A stretch of 64,000 nucleotides of DNA, taken from Streptomyces sp. NBC_01341. Its GTDB lineage: Bacteria > Actinomycetota > Actinomycetes > Streptomycetales > Streptomycetaceae. Every line of letters begins with the position of its first letter. The stretch's first letter is position 1. Of the stretch, positions 42,097 to 51,255 are shown piece by piece. The translations under genes were made by a program, and so were the position numbers. Location: positions 5,642,001 to 5,706,000 of the forward strand of contig NZ_CP108364.1 in the NCBI RefSeq assembly GCF_035946055.1, read 5' to 3'. The notes beneath the pieces were generated by a model, which worked only from the letters and a program-made list of their open reading frames with translations, was not told the origin of the DNA and made no database searches.

Positions 42097-43514
42097 CGCT
42101 CCCCACGGAGACTGCCCACCCTGAGCTCGATGGCCTGGGCACGTACGAATTCGGCTGGGCCGACTCCGACGCGGCAGGCGCGGCGGCGAAGCGCGGCCTG
42201 TCCGAAGCTGTCGTCCGCGACATCTCGGAGAAGAAGAACGAGCCGGAGTGGATGCTCAATCTCCGGCTCAAGGGTCTCAAGCTGTTCGGCAAGAAGCCCA
42301 TGCCGAACTGGGGCTCGGACCTGTCGGGGATCGACTTCGACAACATCAAGTACTTCGTCCGGTCCACGGAGAAGCAGGCCGAGTCCTGGGAGGACCTGCC
42401 CGAGGACATCAAGAACACGTACGACAAGCTCGGCATCCCGGAGGCGGAGAAGCAGCGCCTGGTCGCCGGTGTCGCCGCGCAGTACGAGTCCGAGGTGGTC
42501 TACCACCAGATCAACGAGGAGCTCGAGGCGCAGGGTGTCATCTTCATGGACACCGACACCGCGCTGAAGGAGCACCCGGAGCTCTTCAAGGAGTACTTCG
42601 GCACCGTCATCCCCGTCGGTGACAACAAGTTCGCCTCGCTGAACTCCGCCGTGTGGTCCGGTGGCTCCTTCATCTACGTGCCGAAGGGCGTGCACGTCGA
42701 GATCCCGCTCCAGGCCTACTTCCGTATCAACACGGAGAACATGGGCCAGTTCGAGCGGACGCTGATCATCGTCGACGAGGACGCCTACGTCCACTACGTC
42801 GAGGGCTGTACCGCGCCGATCTACTCCTCGGACTCCCTGCACTCCGCGGTCGTCGAGATCATCGTGAAGAAGGGCGGCCGCTGCCGCTACACGACCATCC
42901 AGAACTGGTCGAACAACGTGTACAACCTCGTCACCAAGCGTGCCGTGGCGTACGAGGGCGCGACCATGGAGTGGGTCGACGGCAACATCGGCTCCAAGGT
43001 CACCATGAAGTACCCGGCCGTCTACCTGATGGGCGAGCACGCCAAGGGCGAGACCCTTTCCATCGCTTTCGCGGGCGAGGGCCAGCACCAGGACGCCGGC
43101 GCCAAGATGGTGCACATGGCGCCGAACACCTCCTCCAACATCGTCTCCAAGTCGGTGGCGCGAGGCGGCGGCCGTACCTCCTACCGCGGTCTGATCGAGA
43201 TCGGCGAGGGCGCGCCCGGCGCCAAGTCCAACGTGCTGTGCGACGCGCTGCTCGTGGACACCATCTCCCGCTCCGACACCTACCCCTACGTCGACGTCCG
43301 CGAGGACGACGTGTCGATGGGGCACGAGGCGACGGTCTCCAAGGTCTCCGAGGACCAGCTCTTCTACCTGATGAGCCGCGGCATGACCGAGTTCGAGGCC
43401 ATGGCGATGATCGTGCGCGGCTTCGTCGAGCCGATCGCCAAGGAGCTGCCGATGGAGTACGCCCTCGAGCTCAACCGGCTGATCGAGCTGCAGATGGAGG
43501 GCTCGGTCGGTTAG
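42093..43514 (+). CDS. sufB: Fe-S cluster assembly protein SufB
   Basis: 473 residues. Core scaffold of the SufBC2D complex on which Fe-S clusters form in the cytosol. Beta-helix features: KFASLNSAVWSGGSFIYVPKGVHVEIPLQAYFRIN near residue 175, CTAPIYSSDSLHSAVVEI near 240, and CRYTTIQNWSNNVYNLVTKRA near 265. The late Cys-containing segment KSNVLCDALLVDTISRSDTYPY near 378 supplies cluster ligands. ATG 42093 overlaps the sufR stop and follows GGGAGGA. 67 bases lie before sufD. Confidence 0.97.
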   Translation: MTLPTETAHPELDGLGTYEFGWADSDAAGAAAKRGLSEAVVRDISEKKNEPEWMLNLRLKGLKLFGKKPMPNWGSDLSGIDFDNIKYFVRSTEKQAESWEDLPEDIKNTYDKLGIPEAEKQRLVAGVAAQYESEVVYHQINEELEAQGVIFMDTDTALKEHPELFKEYFGTVIPVGDNKFASLNSAVWSGGSFIYVPKGVHVEIPLQAYFRINTENMGQFERTLIIVDEDAYVHYVEGCTAPIYSSDSLHSAVVEIIVKKGGRCRYTTIQNWSNNVYNLVTKRAVAYEGATMEWVDGNIGSKVTMKYPAVYLMGEHAKGETLSIAFAGEGQHQDAGAKMVHMAPNTSSNIVSKSVARGGGRTSYRGLIEIGEGAPGAKSNVLCDALLVDTISRSDTYPYVDVREDDVSMGHEATVSKVSEDQLFYLMSRGMTEFEAMAMIVRGFVEPIAKELPMEYALELNRLIELQMEGSVG

Positions 43515-43581
43515 TACGGCCCCGCCGTCCGCCGACCGTCCCCGAGAGTTCTTGACTGAGAAAGCGAGCACTACGACAGCC

Positions 43582-44763
43582 ATGGCTGAGGCTCAGAACA
43601 TCCCTGCGGGCTCCACCACCGCCGGGTCCATCGCGGTGGCGGCCGAGTCCACCGTCGCCACGCGCATGAGCGCGCCCCCGTCCTTCGACGTCGCGGACTT
43701 CCCCGTCCCGCACGGCCGCGAGGAGGAATGGCGCTTCACGCCGCTGGAGCGGATGCGCGGCCTGCACGACGGCACCGCCGTCGCCACCGGCGACGGCGTC
43801 AAGGTCGTCATCGAGGCGCCGTCCGGCGTCACGGTCGAGACCGTCGGCCGCGACGACGCGCGGCTCGGAAAGGCCGGCACGCCGGTGGACCGGGTCGCCG
43901 CGCAGGCGTACTCGTCCTTCCAGCAGGCCTCGGTCGTCACCGTCGCCAAGGAGGCCGTGCTCAGCGAGCCGATCCGGATCGCCGTGCACGGCCAAGGCGG
44001 TGTGGCCTACGGCCACCAGGTCATCGAGCTGGGTGCCTTCGCCGAGGCCGTCGTCGTCATCGACCACACCGGTGACGCCGTGCTCGCCGCCAACGTCGAC
44101 TACGTCCTGGGCGACGGGGCGAAGCTGACCGTCGTCTCCGTCCAGGACTGGGACGAGAAGGCCGTCCACGTCGCCCAGCACAACACGCTGGTCGGCCGCG
44201 ACGCCTCCTTCAAGTCGATCGTCGTCACCTTCGGCGGCGACCTGGTCCGCCTGCACCCGCGGATCGCCTACGCGGCCCCCGGCGGCGAGGCCGAGCTGTT
44301 CGGGCTGTACTTCACCGACAAGGGCCAGCACCAGGAGCACCGCCTCCTCGTCGACCACAACGCCCCGCACTGCAAGTCCAACGTCGCCTACAAGGGCGCC
44401 CTGCAGGGCGACGGCGCACACGCGGTGTGGATCGGTGACGTGCTCATCCAGGCGGCAGCCGAGGGCACCGACACCTACGAGATGAACCGCAACCTGGTTC
44501 TGACCGATGGCGCCCGGGTCGACTCCGTACCCAACCTGGAGATCGAGACAGGCGAGATCGTCGGCGCCGGCCACGCTTCGGCGACCGGCCGCTTCGACGA
44601 CGAGCAGCTGTTCTACCTCCAGTCCCGGGGCATCCCGGCGGAGGAGGCCCGCCGGCTCGTCGTGCGCGGCTTCTTCGCCGAGCTGGTCCAGCAGATCGGT
44701 CTCCCCGACGTCGAGGCCCGGCTTCTCGACAAGATCGAGGCCGAGCTGAAGGCGTCGGTCTGA
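43582..44763 (+). CDS. sufD: Fe-S cluster assembly protein SufD
   Basis: 393 residues. SufB-like beta-helix partner of the SufBC2D scaffold, needed for iron acquisition. Landmarks: FPVPHGREEEWRFTPLERMRGLHDG near residue 42, ARLHPRIAYAAPGGEAELFGLYF near 230, and HCKSNVAYKGALQGDGAHAVWIGDVLI near 265. ATG 43582 (MAEAQNIPAG) is used; a TTG at 43552 would add ten residues and cannot be ruled out. 67 bases after sufB and one base before the Rieske gene. Confidence 0.95.
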   Translation: MAEAQNIPAGSTTAGSIAVAAESTVATRMSAPPSFDVADFPVPHGREEEWRFTPLERMRGLHDGTAVATGDGVKVVIEAPSGVTVETVGRDDARLGKAGTPVDRVAAQAYSSFQQASVVTVAKEAVLSEPIRIAVHGQGGVAYGHQVIELGAFAEAVVVIDHTGDAVLAANVDYVLGDGAKLTVVSVQDWDEKAVHVAQHNTLVGRDASFKSIVVTFGGDLVRLHPRIAYAAPGGEAELFGLYFTDKGQHQEHRLLVDHNAPHCKSNVAYKGALQGDGAHAVWIGDVLIQAAAEGTDTYEMNRNLVLTDGARVDSVPNLEIETGEIVGAGHASATGRFDDEQLFYLQSRGIPAEEARRLVVRGFFAELVQQIGLPDVEARLLDKIEAELKASV

Positions 44764-44764
44764 C

Positions 44765-45082
44765 ATGGCCTTCGTCAAAGCCTGTGCGCTGAGCGAGCTG
44801 GAGGACGACACCCCGAAGCGGGTGGAGCTCGACGGCACGCCGGTCTCCGTCGTCCGCACGGAGGGCGAGGTGTTCGCGATCAACGACATCTGCTCGCACG
44901 CGAACGTCTCGCTGTCCGAGGGCGAGGTGGAGGACTGCGCGATCGAGTGCTGGCTGCACGGATCGAGCTTCGACCTCCGCACCGGCAAGCCGTCCGGTCT
45001 TCCCGCGACGCGCCCCGTCCCCGTATATCCCGTAAAGATCGAAGGGGACGATGTGCTCGTCTCCGTCACCCAGGAGTCCTGA
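44765..45082 (+). CDS. Rieske [2Fe-2S] ferredoxin-like protein of the suf operon
   Basis: 105 residues. Rieske ligand pairs CSHANV near residue 43 and CWLHGSSFDLRTGKPSGLP near 62, so two Cys and two His bind a [2Fe-2S] cluster; no signal peptide, hence cytosolic, similar to the small ferredoxin subunits of non-haem oxygenases. It is conserved between sufD and sufC in actinobacteria and may pass electrons during cluster assembly; a direct role is not proven. ATG 44765 lies one base past the sufD stop. Confidence 0.93.
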   Translation: MAFVKACALSELEDDTPKRVELDGTPVSVVRTEGEVFAINDICSHANVSLSEGEVEDCAIECWLHGSSFDLRTGKPSGLPATRPVPVYPVKIEGDDVLVSVTQES

Positions 45083-45089
45083 GTCACCC

Positions 45090-45854
45090 ATGGCAACGCT
45101 TGAAATCCGCGACCTGCACGTCTCCGTCGAGGCCGACAACGCCACGAAGGAGATCCTCAAGGGCGTCGACCTGACCGTGAAGCAGGGCGAGACGCACGCC
45201 ATCATGGGCCCGAACGGGTCCGGCAAGTCCACCCTCGCCTACTCGCTCGCGGGTCACCCCAAGTACACGATCACGAGTGGCACGGTGACCCTGGACGGCG
45301 AGGACGTCCTGGAGATGTCCGTCGACGAGCGGGCCCGCGCCGGCCTGTTCCTGGCCATGCAGTACCCGGTCGAGATCCCCGGGGTCTCGGTCTCCAACTT
45401 CCTGCGCACCTCCGCCACCGCCGTCCGCGGCGAGGCCCCCAAGCTGCGGACGTGGGTCAAGGAGGTCAAGGAGACGATGGCCGAGCTCCAGATGGACCCG
45501 TCCTTCGCCGAGCGCAACGTCAACGAGGGCTTCTCCGGCGGTGAGAAGAAGCGTCACGAGATCCTTCAGCTGGAGCTCCTCAAGCCGAAGATCGCCATCC
45601 TCGACGAGACCGACTCCGGCCTCGACGTCGACGCCCTGCGCGTCGTGTCCGAGGGCGTCAACCGGGTGCGCGAGCGCGGCGAGGTCGGCACCCTGCTGAT
45701 CACGCACTACACGCGGATCCTCCGCTACATCAAGCCCGACTTCGTGCACGTCTTCGCCAACGGCCGCATCGCCGAGTCCGGTGGCGCCGAGCTCGCCGAC
45801 AAGCTGGAGAACGAGGGCTACGAGGCATATGTGAAGGGTGGCGCTTCCGCGTGA
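45090..45854 (+). CDS. sufC: Fe-S cluster assembly ATPase SufC
   Basis: 254 residues. ABC-type ATPase of the SufBC2D scaffold; its ATP-driven dimerisation opens SufBD for cluster building. Walker A GPNGSGKST near residue 36, Q-loop AMQYPVEIPGVSVSNFL near 88, signature FSGGEKKRHEILQ near 148, Walker B KIAILDETDSGLDVDAL near 168 and H-loop LLITHYTRILRYI near 206. ATG 45090, ribosome binding site CAGGAG inside the end of the preceding gene. Overlaps sufS by 4 bases. Confidence 0.97.
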   Translation: MATLEIRDLHVSVEADNATKEILKGVDLTVKQGETHAIMGPNGSGKSTLAYSLAGHPKYTITSGTVTLDGEDVLEMSVDERARAGLFLAMQYPVEIPGVSVSNFLRTSATAVRGEAPKLRTWVKEVKETMAELQMDPSFAERNVNEGFSGGEKKRHEILQLELLKPKIAILDETDSGLDVDALRVVSEGVNRVRERGEVGTLLITHYTRILRYIKPDFVHVFANGRIAESGGAELADKLENEGYEAYVKGGASA

Positions 45855-47119
45855 CTGACGCCCGACAGGGGCTCTCCGGCCTCCTCGACACCGAGGCGAT
45901 CCGCAAGGACTTCCCGATCCTGGACCGCACGGTCCACGACGGCAAGAAGATCGTGTACCTGGACAGCGCGGCGACCTCGCAGAAGCCGCGCCAGGTCCTC
46001 GACGCTCTCAGTGAGTACTACGAGCGGCACAACGCCAACGTCCACCGCGGTGTGTACACCATCGCGGAGGAGGCCACCGCGCTGTACGAAGGCGCCCGCG
46101 ACAAGGTCGCCGCCTTCATCAACGCACCCAGCCGCAACGAGGTGATCTTCACCAAGAACGCCTCGGAGTCGCTCAACCTCGTCGCCAACATGCTCGGCTG
46201 GGCGGATGAGCCCTACCGGGTCGACAGCGACACCGAGATCGTCACCACCGAGATGGAGCACCACTCCAACATCGTGCCGTGGCAGCTGCTCTCGCAGCGC
46301 ACCGGCGCGAAGCTCAAGTGGTTCGGCATCACGGACGACGGCCGGCTCGACCTGTCGAACATCGACGAGATCATCACGGAGAAGACGAAGATCGTCACCT
46401 TCACGCTGGTCTCCAACATCATGGGCACGGTCAACCCGGTCGAGAAGATCATCCGGCGTGCCCAGCAGGTCGGCGCGCTGGTCTGCATCGACGCCTCGCA
46501 GGCCGCCCCGCACATGGTGCTCGACGTGCAGGCGCTGCAGGCGGACTTCGTGGCCTTCACCGGTCACAAGATGGTCGGCCCGACCGGCATCGGCGTCCTG
46601 TGGGGGCGGCAGGAGCTCCTCGAGGACCTGCCGCCGTTCCTCGGCGGCGGCGAGATGATCGAGACCGTGTCGATGCACTCGTCGACGTACGCGCCGGCTC
46701 CGCACAAGTTCGAGGCGGGTACGCCCCCGATCGCGCAGGCCGTCGGCCTCGGTGCGGCCGTGGACTACCTCACCTCGATCGGCATGGAGAACATCCACCG
46801 CCACGAGCAGGCGATCACCCAGTACGCGGTGCGCAGGCTCCTGGAGGTCCCGGACCTCCGGATCATCGGACCGGCGACCGCCGAGGACCGGGGCGCGACG
46901 ATCTCCTTCACGCTCGGCGACATCCATCCCCACGACGTGGGGCAGGTACTCGACGAGCAGGGCATCGCCGTCCGGGTCGGACACCACTGCGCCCGCCCGG
47001 TCTGCCTGCGGTACGGAATTCCTGCGACGACGCGAGCGTCGTTCTATCTGTACTCCACGCCCGCCGAGGTCGACGCCCTGGTGGACGGGCTCGAGCACGT
47101 GCGGAACTTTTTCGGTTAG
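45851..47119 (+). CDS. sufS: Cysteine desulfurase SufS
   Basis: 422 residues. PLP enzyme that takes sulfur from cysteine for cluster assembly. Sequence features: YLDSAATSQKP near residue 36, EHHSNIVPWQLL near 137, PLP-lysine FTGHKMVGPTGIGVLWG near 235, and the persulfide-bearing Cys in VGHHCARPVCLRYG near 377. GTG 45851 overlaps the sufC stop (GTGA). The sulfur acceptor SufU is encoded immediately downstream. Confidence 0.97.
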   Translation: MTDARQGLSGLLDTEAIRKDFPILDRTVHDGKKIVYLDSAATSQKPRQVLDALSEYYERHNANVHRGVYTIAEEATALYEGARDKVAAFINAPSRNEVIFTKNASESLNLVANMLGWADEPYRVDSDTEIVTTEMEHHSNIVPWQLLSQRTGAKLKWFGITDDGRLDLSNIDEIITEKTKIVTFTLVSNIMGTVNPVEKIIRRAQQVGALVCIDASQAAPHMVLDVQALQADFVAFTGHKMVGPTGIGVLWGRQELLEDLPPFLGGGEMIETVSMHSSTYAPAPHKFEAGTPPIAQAVGLGAAVDYLTSIGMENIHRHEQAITQYAVRRLLEVPDLRIIGPATAEDRGATISFTLGDIHPHDVGQVLDEQGIAVRVGHHCARPVCLRYGIPATTRASFYLYSTPAEVDALVDGLEHVRNFFG

Positions 47120-47145
47120 ATGGCAGAGCGGCTGAGGGTTGACTG

Positions 47146-47601
47146 GTGAAGCTTGATTCCATGTACCAGGAAGTGATCCTGGACCACTACAAGCACCCCC
47201 ACGGGCGTGGCCTGCGGGACGGCGACGCCGAGGTGCACCACGTCAACCCGACGTGCGGCGACGAGATCACGCTCCGCGTGAAATACGACGGCGAGACCAT
47301 CGCCGACGTCAGTTACGAGGGTCAGGGCTGCTCCATCAGCCAGGCCAGCGCCTCCGTGCTCAACGAGCTGCTCGTGGGCAAGGAGCTGGGCGACGCGCAG
47401 AGGATCCAGGAGGCGTTCCTGGAGCTGATGCAGTCCAAGGGCCAGCTGGAGCCGGACGACGCGATGGAGGAGGTGCTGGAGGACGCCGTCGCGTTCGCCG
47501 GCGTCTCCAAGTACCCGGCCCGGGTCAAGTGCGCGCTGCTGAGCTGGATGGCGTGGAAGGACGCGACGGCGCAGGCGCTGTCCGAAGGGAAGACGGCATG
47601 A
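47146..47601 (+). CDS. sufU: SUF system sulfur-transfer protein SufU
   Basis: 151 residues. Zinc-containing IscU-like protein that accepts the persulfide from SufS. Ligand/active residues: PTCGDE near residue 40 (Cys and Asp), GQGCSISQASASVL near 65 (Cys) and a late KCALLSWMAWKDA near 126 (Cys). GTG 47146 (VKLDSMYQEVILDHYKHP). 26 bases after sufS, and 4-base overlap (ATGA) with the next gene. Confidence 0.96.
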   Translation: MKLDSMYQEVILDHYKHPHGRGLRDGDAEVHHVNPTCGDEITLRVKYDGETIADVSYEGQGCSISQASASVLNELLVGKELGDAQRIQEAFLELMQSKGQLEPDDAMEEVLEDAVAFAGVSKYPARVKCALLSWMAWKDATAQALSEGKTA

Positions 47602-47936
47602 GCGACAACGAGACTCTCACCACCAAGCCGGCCTCCGAGGAGGAGGTCCGCGAGGCCCTGTACGACGTGGTCGACCCCGAGCTGGGGATCGACGTCGTCA
47701 ACCTGGGCCTGATCTACGGCATCCACATCGACGACGCCAACATCGCCACCCTCGACATGACGCTGACGTCCGCGGCGTGCCCGCTGACCGACGTCATCGA
47801 GGACCAGGCGAAGTCGGCGACGGACGGCATCGTCAACGAGCTGCGGATCAACTGGGTCTGGATGCCGCCGTGGGGTCCGGACAAGATCACTGACGACGGC
47901 CGCGAGCAGCTGCGCGCGCTCGGTTTCAACGTCTGA
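47598..47936 (+). CDS. sufT: SufT/MIP18-type Fe-S assembly factor (DUF59)
   Basis: 112 residues. Contains the DUF59 fold: VREALYDVVDPELGIDVVNLGLIYGI near residue 17, followed by TLDMTLTSAACPLTDVIEDQ near 53 with the conserved Cys and WVWMPPWGPDKITDDGREQLRALG near 86. SufT/MIP18 proteins help mature Fe-S enzymes under high demand. ATG 47598 follows GAAGGGAAG and overlaps the sufU stop. Last gene of the operon, with a terminator at 47952. Confidence 0.93.
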   Translation: MSDNETLTTKPASEEEVREALYDVVDPELGIDVVNLGLIYGIHIDDANIATLDMTLTSAACPLTDVIEDQAKSATDGIVNELRINWVWMPPWGPDKITDDGREQLRALGFNV

Positions 47937-47951
47937 TCCACGACGTCACGA

Positions 47952-47980
47952 ACGGCTCCCGGCACCATGCCGGGGGCCGT
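47952..47980 (+). terminator. Terminator after the suf operon
   Basis: ACGGCTCCCGGCA (47952-47964) pairs with TGCCGGGGGCCGT (47968-47980), one mismatch, loop CCA. Confidence 0.7.
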
Positions 47981-48076
47981 CGTGCGTTGTTCGTGCTCCG
48001 TACGCGTGACGTGTGCACGCCGTTCGCACCGGAGCCCGAGCCTGCTCGTCGACACCACGCCGACGAGAGGCACGCA

Positions 48077-49471
48077 GTGCTGCATCAGCTTCCGTTCCAG
48101 AACCGCCGGGTGGCCCTTGCCGCGGCCGGGGCCCTCGCACTTGCCGCACTGGGTGGCAACATGCCCGCACACGCGGCGAGTTACGGCACCCCGACGATCA
48201 CCCTCGCGGCCTCCTACCTGTCCGGCGCAGTGGGTGCGACGGGCGACCCCGTGGTCACCGTGACCGTCGCGCAGAGCGGCGCCGATGCCACGGCGCTCAC
48301 CGTGGCCGCGTCCGCGAGCTCGAGGTCCTCCGTCGCCGGGACCTCCGACGTGACGGTTACGGGCACCGGCGCCACCCGCCAGGTCTCCGTCGCCGCACGC
48401 GCCCGGGGTTACACGGACCTCACCGTCAAGGTCACCGGGCTCGGCGGCAAGACGGCCACCAAGGTGCTGCACTACGCCGCGTCGGCCGCGGTGCAGAACT
48501 CCGCCGACACCCGCTACCCGACGGGTTCGTCCGACGCCTCGGCAGCCGTCGACGTCGGCGGCGGGTACGCGGTGGTGGCGGACGACGAGTCCAACACTCT
48601 GCGCCTGTACGACCTCGCGGTGTCCGGCGCGCCCGTGCGGACCTGGGACGTCGCCTCGAAGCTCGGGGTGAGCAAGGAGATCGACATCGAGGGGGCGGCC
48701 CGGGTCGGCGACACCGTCTACTGGACCGGCTCGCTCGGCAACAACAAGGACGGCGAGTACAAGGCCGACCGCAACACCGTCTTCACCACGACGGTCACCG
48801 GCTCCGGCGCCTCGACCCAGCTGACGGTCGGCCGCTCCTACAAGAAGCTGCGCGAGGACCTCGTGGCCTGGGACGAGGCGAACGGCGACCGGTTCGGCTT
48901 CGCCGCGGGCACCGAGGACGGTGAGGCACCGAAGCAGATCGACGGATTCAACGTGGAGGGGCTGGAGTTCGCGCCCGGGTCCACGACCACGGCGTACATC
49001 GGCTTCCGCGCGCCCCTCGTTCCGCCGAAGTCGGGCGGCAAGGCCCTGATCGTGCCGGTCACCAACTTCGACAAGGTGACCGGCAGCGGCGCGAAGGCCG
49101 TCTTCGGTACGCCGATCGAGCTGGACCTCGGCGGGCTGACCATCCGCGACATCCGGAAGAACGCCGCCGACCAGTACCTGATCGTGGCCGGCTCCTGGGA
49201 GGCGGACGACAACTCCGACCCGTACACCCTCTACGGCTGGGACGGGGTCGCCGGGCACGCACCGGTCCGGCGGGCGACCCTGCCCACCACCGACCCGGGC
49301 GGCTGGGAGGCCGTCGTCTCGGTGCCGGACCTGTCGGTCGCGGGTGCGCGGGCACAGGTGATCACGGACGCCGGTGCCGCGGACCTGTACGGGGACGACA
49401 CGGAGGCCAAGGACCTGGACCACGCCGAGTGGAAGAAGTCCCGCGCCACGTGGTTCACCATCGGGAACTGA
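48077..49471 (+). CDS. Secreted DUF3616-type protein
   Basis: 464 residues. N-terminal Sec signal (LHQLPFQNRRVALAAAGALALAALGGNMPAHAA, cleaved near 33). Residues about 35-130 look like a beta-sandwich with many Thr/Val/Ala. The C-terminal 330 residues carry DUF3616-like blocks: SSDASAAVDVGGGYAVVADDESNTLRLYD near 145, EIDIEGAARVGDTVYWTGSLGNNKDGEYKADR near 195, GFNVEGLEFAPGSTTTAYIGFRAPL near 290, and IELDLGGLTIRDI near 350. No enzymatic activity is assigned for this family. GTG 48077 follows GAGAGG. Monocistronic after the suf operon. Confidence 0.85.
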   Translation: MLHQLPFQNRRVALAAAGALALAALGGNMPAHAASYGTPTITLAASYLSGAVGATGDPVVTVTVAQSGADATALTVAASASSRSSVAGTSDVTVTGTGATRQVSVAARARGYTDLTVKVTGLGGKTATKVLHYAASAAVQNSADTRYPTGSSDASAAVDVGGGYAVVADDESNTLRLYDLAVSGAPVRTWDVASKLGVSKEIDIEGAARVGDTVYWTGSLGNNKDGEYKADRNTVFTTTVTGSGASTQLTVGRSYKKLREDLVAWDEANGDRFGFAAGTEDGEAPKQIDGFNVEGLEFAPGSTTTAYIGFRAPLVPPKSGGKALIVPVTNFDKVTGSGAKAVFGTPIELDLGGLTIRDIRKNAADQYLIVAGSWEADDNSDPYTLYGWDGVAGHAPVRRATLPTTDPGGWEAVVSVPDLSVAGARAQVITDAGAADLYGDDTEAKDLDHAEWKKSRATWFTIGN

Positions 49472-49530
49472 CCGCCGGAGCCCGCTCGACAGGGTGATCA
49501 CCGGAACAACGGCCGTGCCCGCCCCGTCTC

Positions 49531-49566
49531 TTGCGAGCCGGGGGGACCACCAGCAGACTGGCGGGC
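49531..49566 (+). promoter_or_regulatory. Candidate leaderless promoter of the VOC gene
   Basis: TTGCGA (49531-49536), a 17-base spacer and CAGACT (49554-49559), seven bases before the ATG at 49567. No Shine-Dalgarno is seen. Confidence 0.5.
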
Positions 49567-49932
49567 ATGGCCGTTCGCTTGTACCAGCTCACCGTCGACA
49601 CCCACGACCTGCCGTCCCTCGCCCGCTTCTGGTGCGGGGTGCTGGACTGGCGGATCCTCTTCGAGGACGAGGAGGAGATCGTCATCGGGGCCGACGAGAC
49701 CGCGCTGCCTGGCATGTGCTTCGTCCCCGTGCCCGAGGGGAAGACGGTCAAGAACCGGCTGCACATCGACCTTTCCCCCGACGACCTGGCCACCGAGGTC
49801 GAGCGCGTCATCGCGCTCGGAGCCCGGCGGCTGGACGTCGGCCAGGGCGAGGACGTCACGTGGGTGGTGCTGGCGGATCCGGAGGGCAACGAGTTCTGCG
49901 TGCTCCGGCCCAAGAAGACGCTGCTGGACTGA
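49567..49932 (+). CDS. VOC superfamily (glyoxalase/bleomycin-resistance-like) protein
   Basis: 121 residues. Beta-alpha-beta-beta-beta repeats typical of the vicinal oxygen chelate fold: VRLYQLTVDTHDLPSLARFWCGVLDWRI at the N-terminus and LHIDLSPDDLATEVERVIALGARRLDVGQG ... WVVLADPEGNEFCVL in the second half, matching the glyoxalase-like 6 subgroup. Metal ligands would be His near 8/60 and Glu near 110, though His8 is replaced by Gln/Leu context here, so activity is uncertain. Monocistronic. Confidence 0.85.
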   Translation: MAVRLYQLTVDTHDLPSLARFWCGVLDWRILFEDEEEIVIGADETALPGMCFVPVPEGKTVKNRLHIDLSPDDLATEVERVIALGARRLDVGQGEDVTWVVLADPEGNEFCVLRPKKTLLD

Positions 49933-49977
49933 CCGCCCGGCCCCACGCGCGACGAACGCGGGGGTGGGGCCGGGCGG
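49933..49977. terminator. Bidirectional terminator between VOC and the DUF membrane protein
   Basis: CCGCCCGGCCCCAC (49933-49946) pairs perfectly with GTGGGGCCGGGCGG (49964-49977); genes converge at 49932 and 49982. Confidence 0.85.
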
Positions 49978-49981
49978 CGGA

Positions 49982-51136
49982 TCACTCCTGCGGGGCACCG
50001 CCTGCGTGGGGCGGCGGCGGGGGCGGCGGTGCCGGAGCGCCGGCGGCCTCGGCCAGGACCGGGCCCAGGTTCTCCGTGCGGATGCGCCGGTCGACGTACA
50101 GCAGGCCCGTCACCAGCTGGGGGAACGTCGTCGAGATGATCTGGCTCACGAGCTGTCCCAGCAGCGCAGCGACCAGGTAGCCGCTCAGCGCGGTGATCAC
50201 GGCCGCCGCGCTCGGGTCGTCGTCGAGTGACGCGGTGCCGAGCATGCCGGGGAAGATGCCGAGGACCGAGAACGGCATCTGTATGAAGTAGCCGGCCGTG
50301 GACGCCATCAGGCCGGCCAGGAGCGTGATGCCGAAGATCCGCCACCAGTCGCCGCGGACCAGTTGGGCCGAGCGGCGCAGTGCGGCGACGGGACGCTGTC
50401 CCTCGAAGACCACGACCGCCGGCGCCAGACAGAACTTTATCCAGAGCCAGGTGGCCACCGGCCCGGTCGCCAGGGCGCCGATGACGCCCAGCGTGATCGC
50501 CGTGACGGAGCCGCCGCTGCCGCCGCCGTCCATGGCGACCACGCTGATGATCACGCCGACGAAGGCGACGAGAAGGAGCATCATCGGCACGATCACGATC
50601 AGAGCCGTGAGGACCAGCGCGCCGATCACCGGCAAGACACGGGCCCAGGCCCTGCGCCACACGGTCCCGAAGGCGACGGGCCGGCCGAGGACCGCCTCCT
50701 GGAGCACCGCGGGCACCGCCGCGTACATCAGACCCGAGACCACCGACATGACCACGATGCCCAGCAGCACCAGGACGCCACCCGCGATCACCAGCGGCAC
50801 GACGTCCGCCGACGTGGGGTCCTCTCCGTAGCCGACCGAGGTCAGCTCGGTCATGTGGTGCGCGACGGCGGAGTACGCCACGGCCACCGCGGCGGCCATC
50901 ACCAGTGCCGCGCCCCCGTACAACGCGCCGGCCACGCCGAACAGTTGCTTCCAGTACTTCCCCATGGTCGAGAACGCCCCGTTCAGGACGTCCCCCAGCT
51001 TCAGAGGGGCGAGCGGTATCACCCCTGGCTTCGGCGGGGGCACCCAGCCGCCCCATCCCGGAGGTCCCCCGTACGGACTTCCGCCGTACGGTGCGCCCCC
51101 GTATGCGCCGCCGCCCCACCCTGCGTCCTGCGCCAC
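49982..51136 (-). CDS. Membrane protein with Gly/Pro-rich N-terminus (DUF7847-like)
   Basis: 384 residues. Residues 1-45 are Gly/Tyr/Pro-rich (YGGAPYGGSPYGG, then WVPPPKPGVIPLAPL), then six to seven membrane helices between residues 60 and 340 (for example LYGGAALVMAAAVAVAYSAVAHH and VVPLVIAGGVLVLLGIVVMSVV), ending in a Pro-rich tail. Such proteins occur widely in Streptomyces, with the glycerophosphoryl-diester-phosphodiesterase membrane-domain fold; function unknown. GTG 51136 is preferred over ATG 51172 because ACGGAG stands seven bases before it while the ATGs have no ribosome binding site. Confidence 0.8.
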   Translation of the reverse strand: MAQDAGWGGGAYGGAPYGGSPYGGPPGWGGWVPPPKPGVIPLAPLKLGDVLNGAFSTMGKYWKQLFGVAGALYGGAALVMAAAVAVAYSAVAHHMTELTSVGYGEDPTSADVVPLVIAGGVLVLLGIVVMSVVSGLMYAAVPAVLQEAVLGRPVAFGTVWRRAWARVLPVIGALVLTALIVIVPMMLLLVAFVGVIISVVAMDGGGSGGSVTAITLGVIGALATGPVATWLWIKFCLAPAVVVFEGQRPVAALRRSAQLVRGDWWRIFGITLLAGLMASTAGYFIQMPFSVLGIFPGMLGTASLDDDPSAAAVITALSGYLVAALLGQLVSQIISTTFPQLVTGLLYVDRRIRTENLGPVLAEAAGAPAPPPPPPPHAGGAPQE

Positions 51137-51255
51137 TGCTACTCCGTTGTGTTGTTGCGATCCGATCATCATCCGGTCGTACCGGTGCGCACACCGTAGC
51201 GTCCCGAGGTGACCCCGGAACCCGTCCTGCCCGGTCACCGCAGGGATGAGGGGTC

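Noticed and set aside
47113..47140. tRNA-like D-arm sequence (TGGCAGAGCGGCTGAGGG) just after sufS
   Set aside because: It resembles the 5' part of a Ser/Leu tRNA, but no anticodon arm, T arm or acceptor partner follows; sufU begins at 47146.
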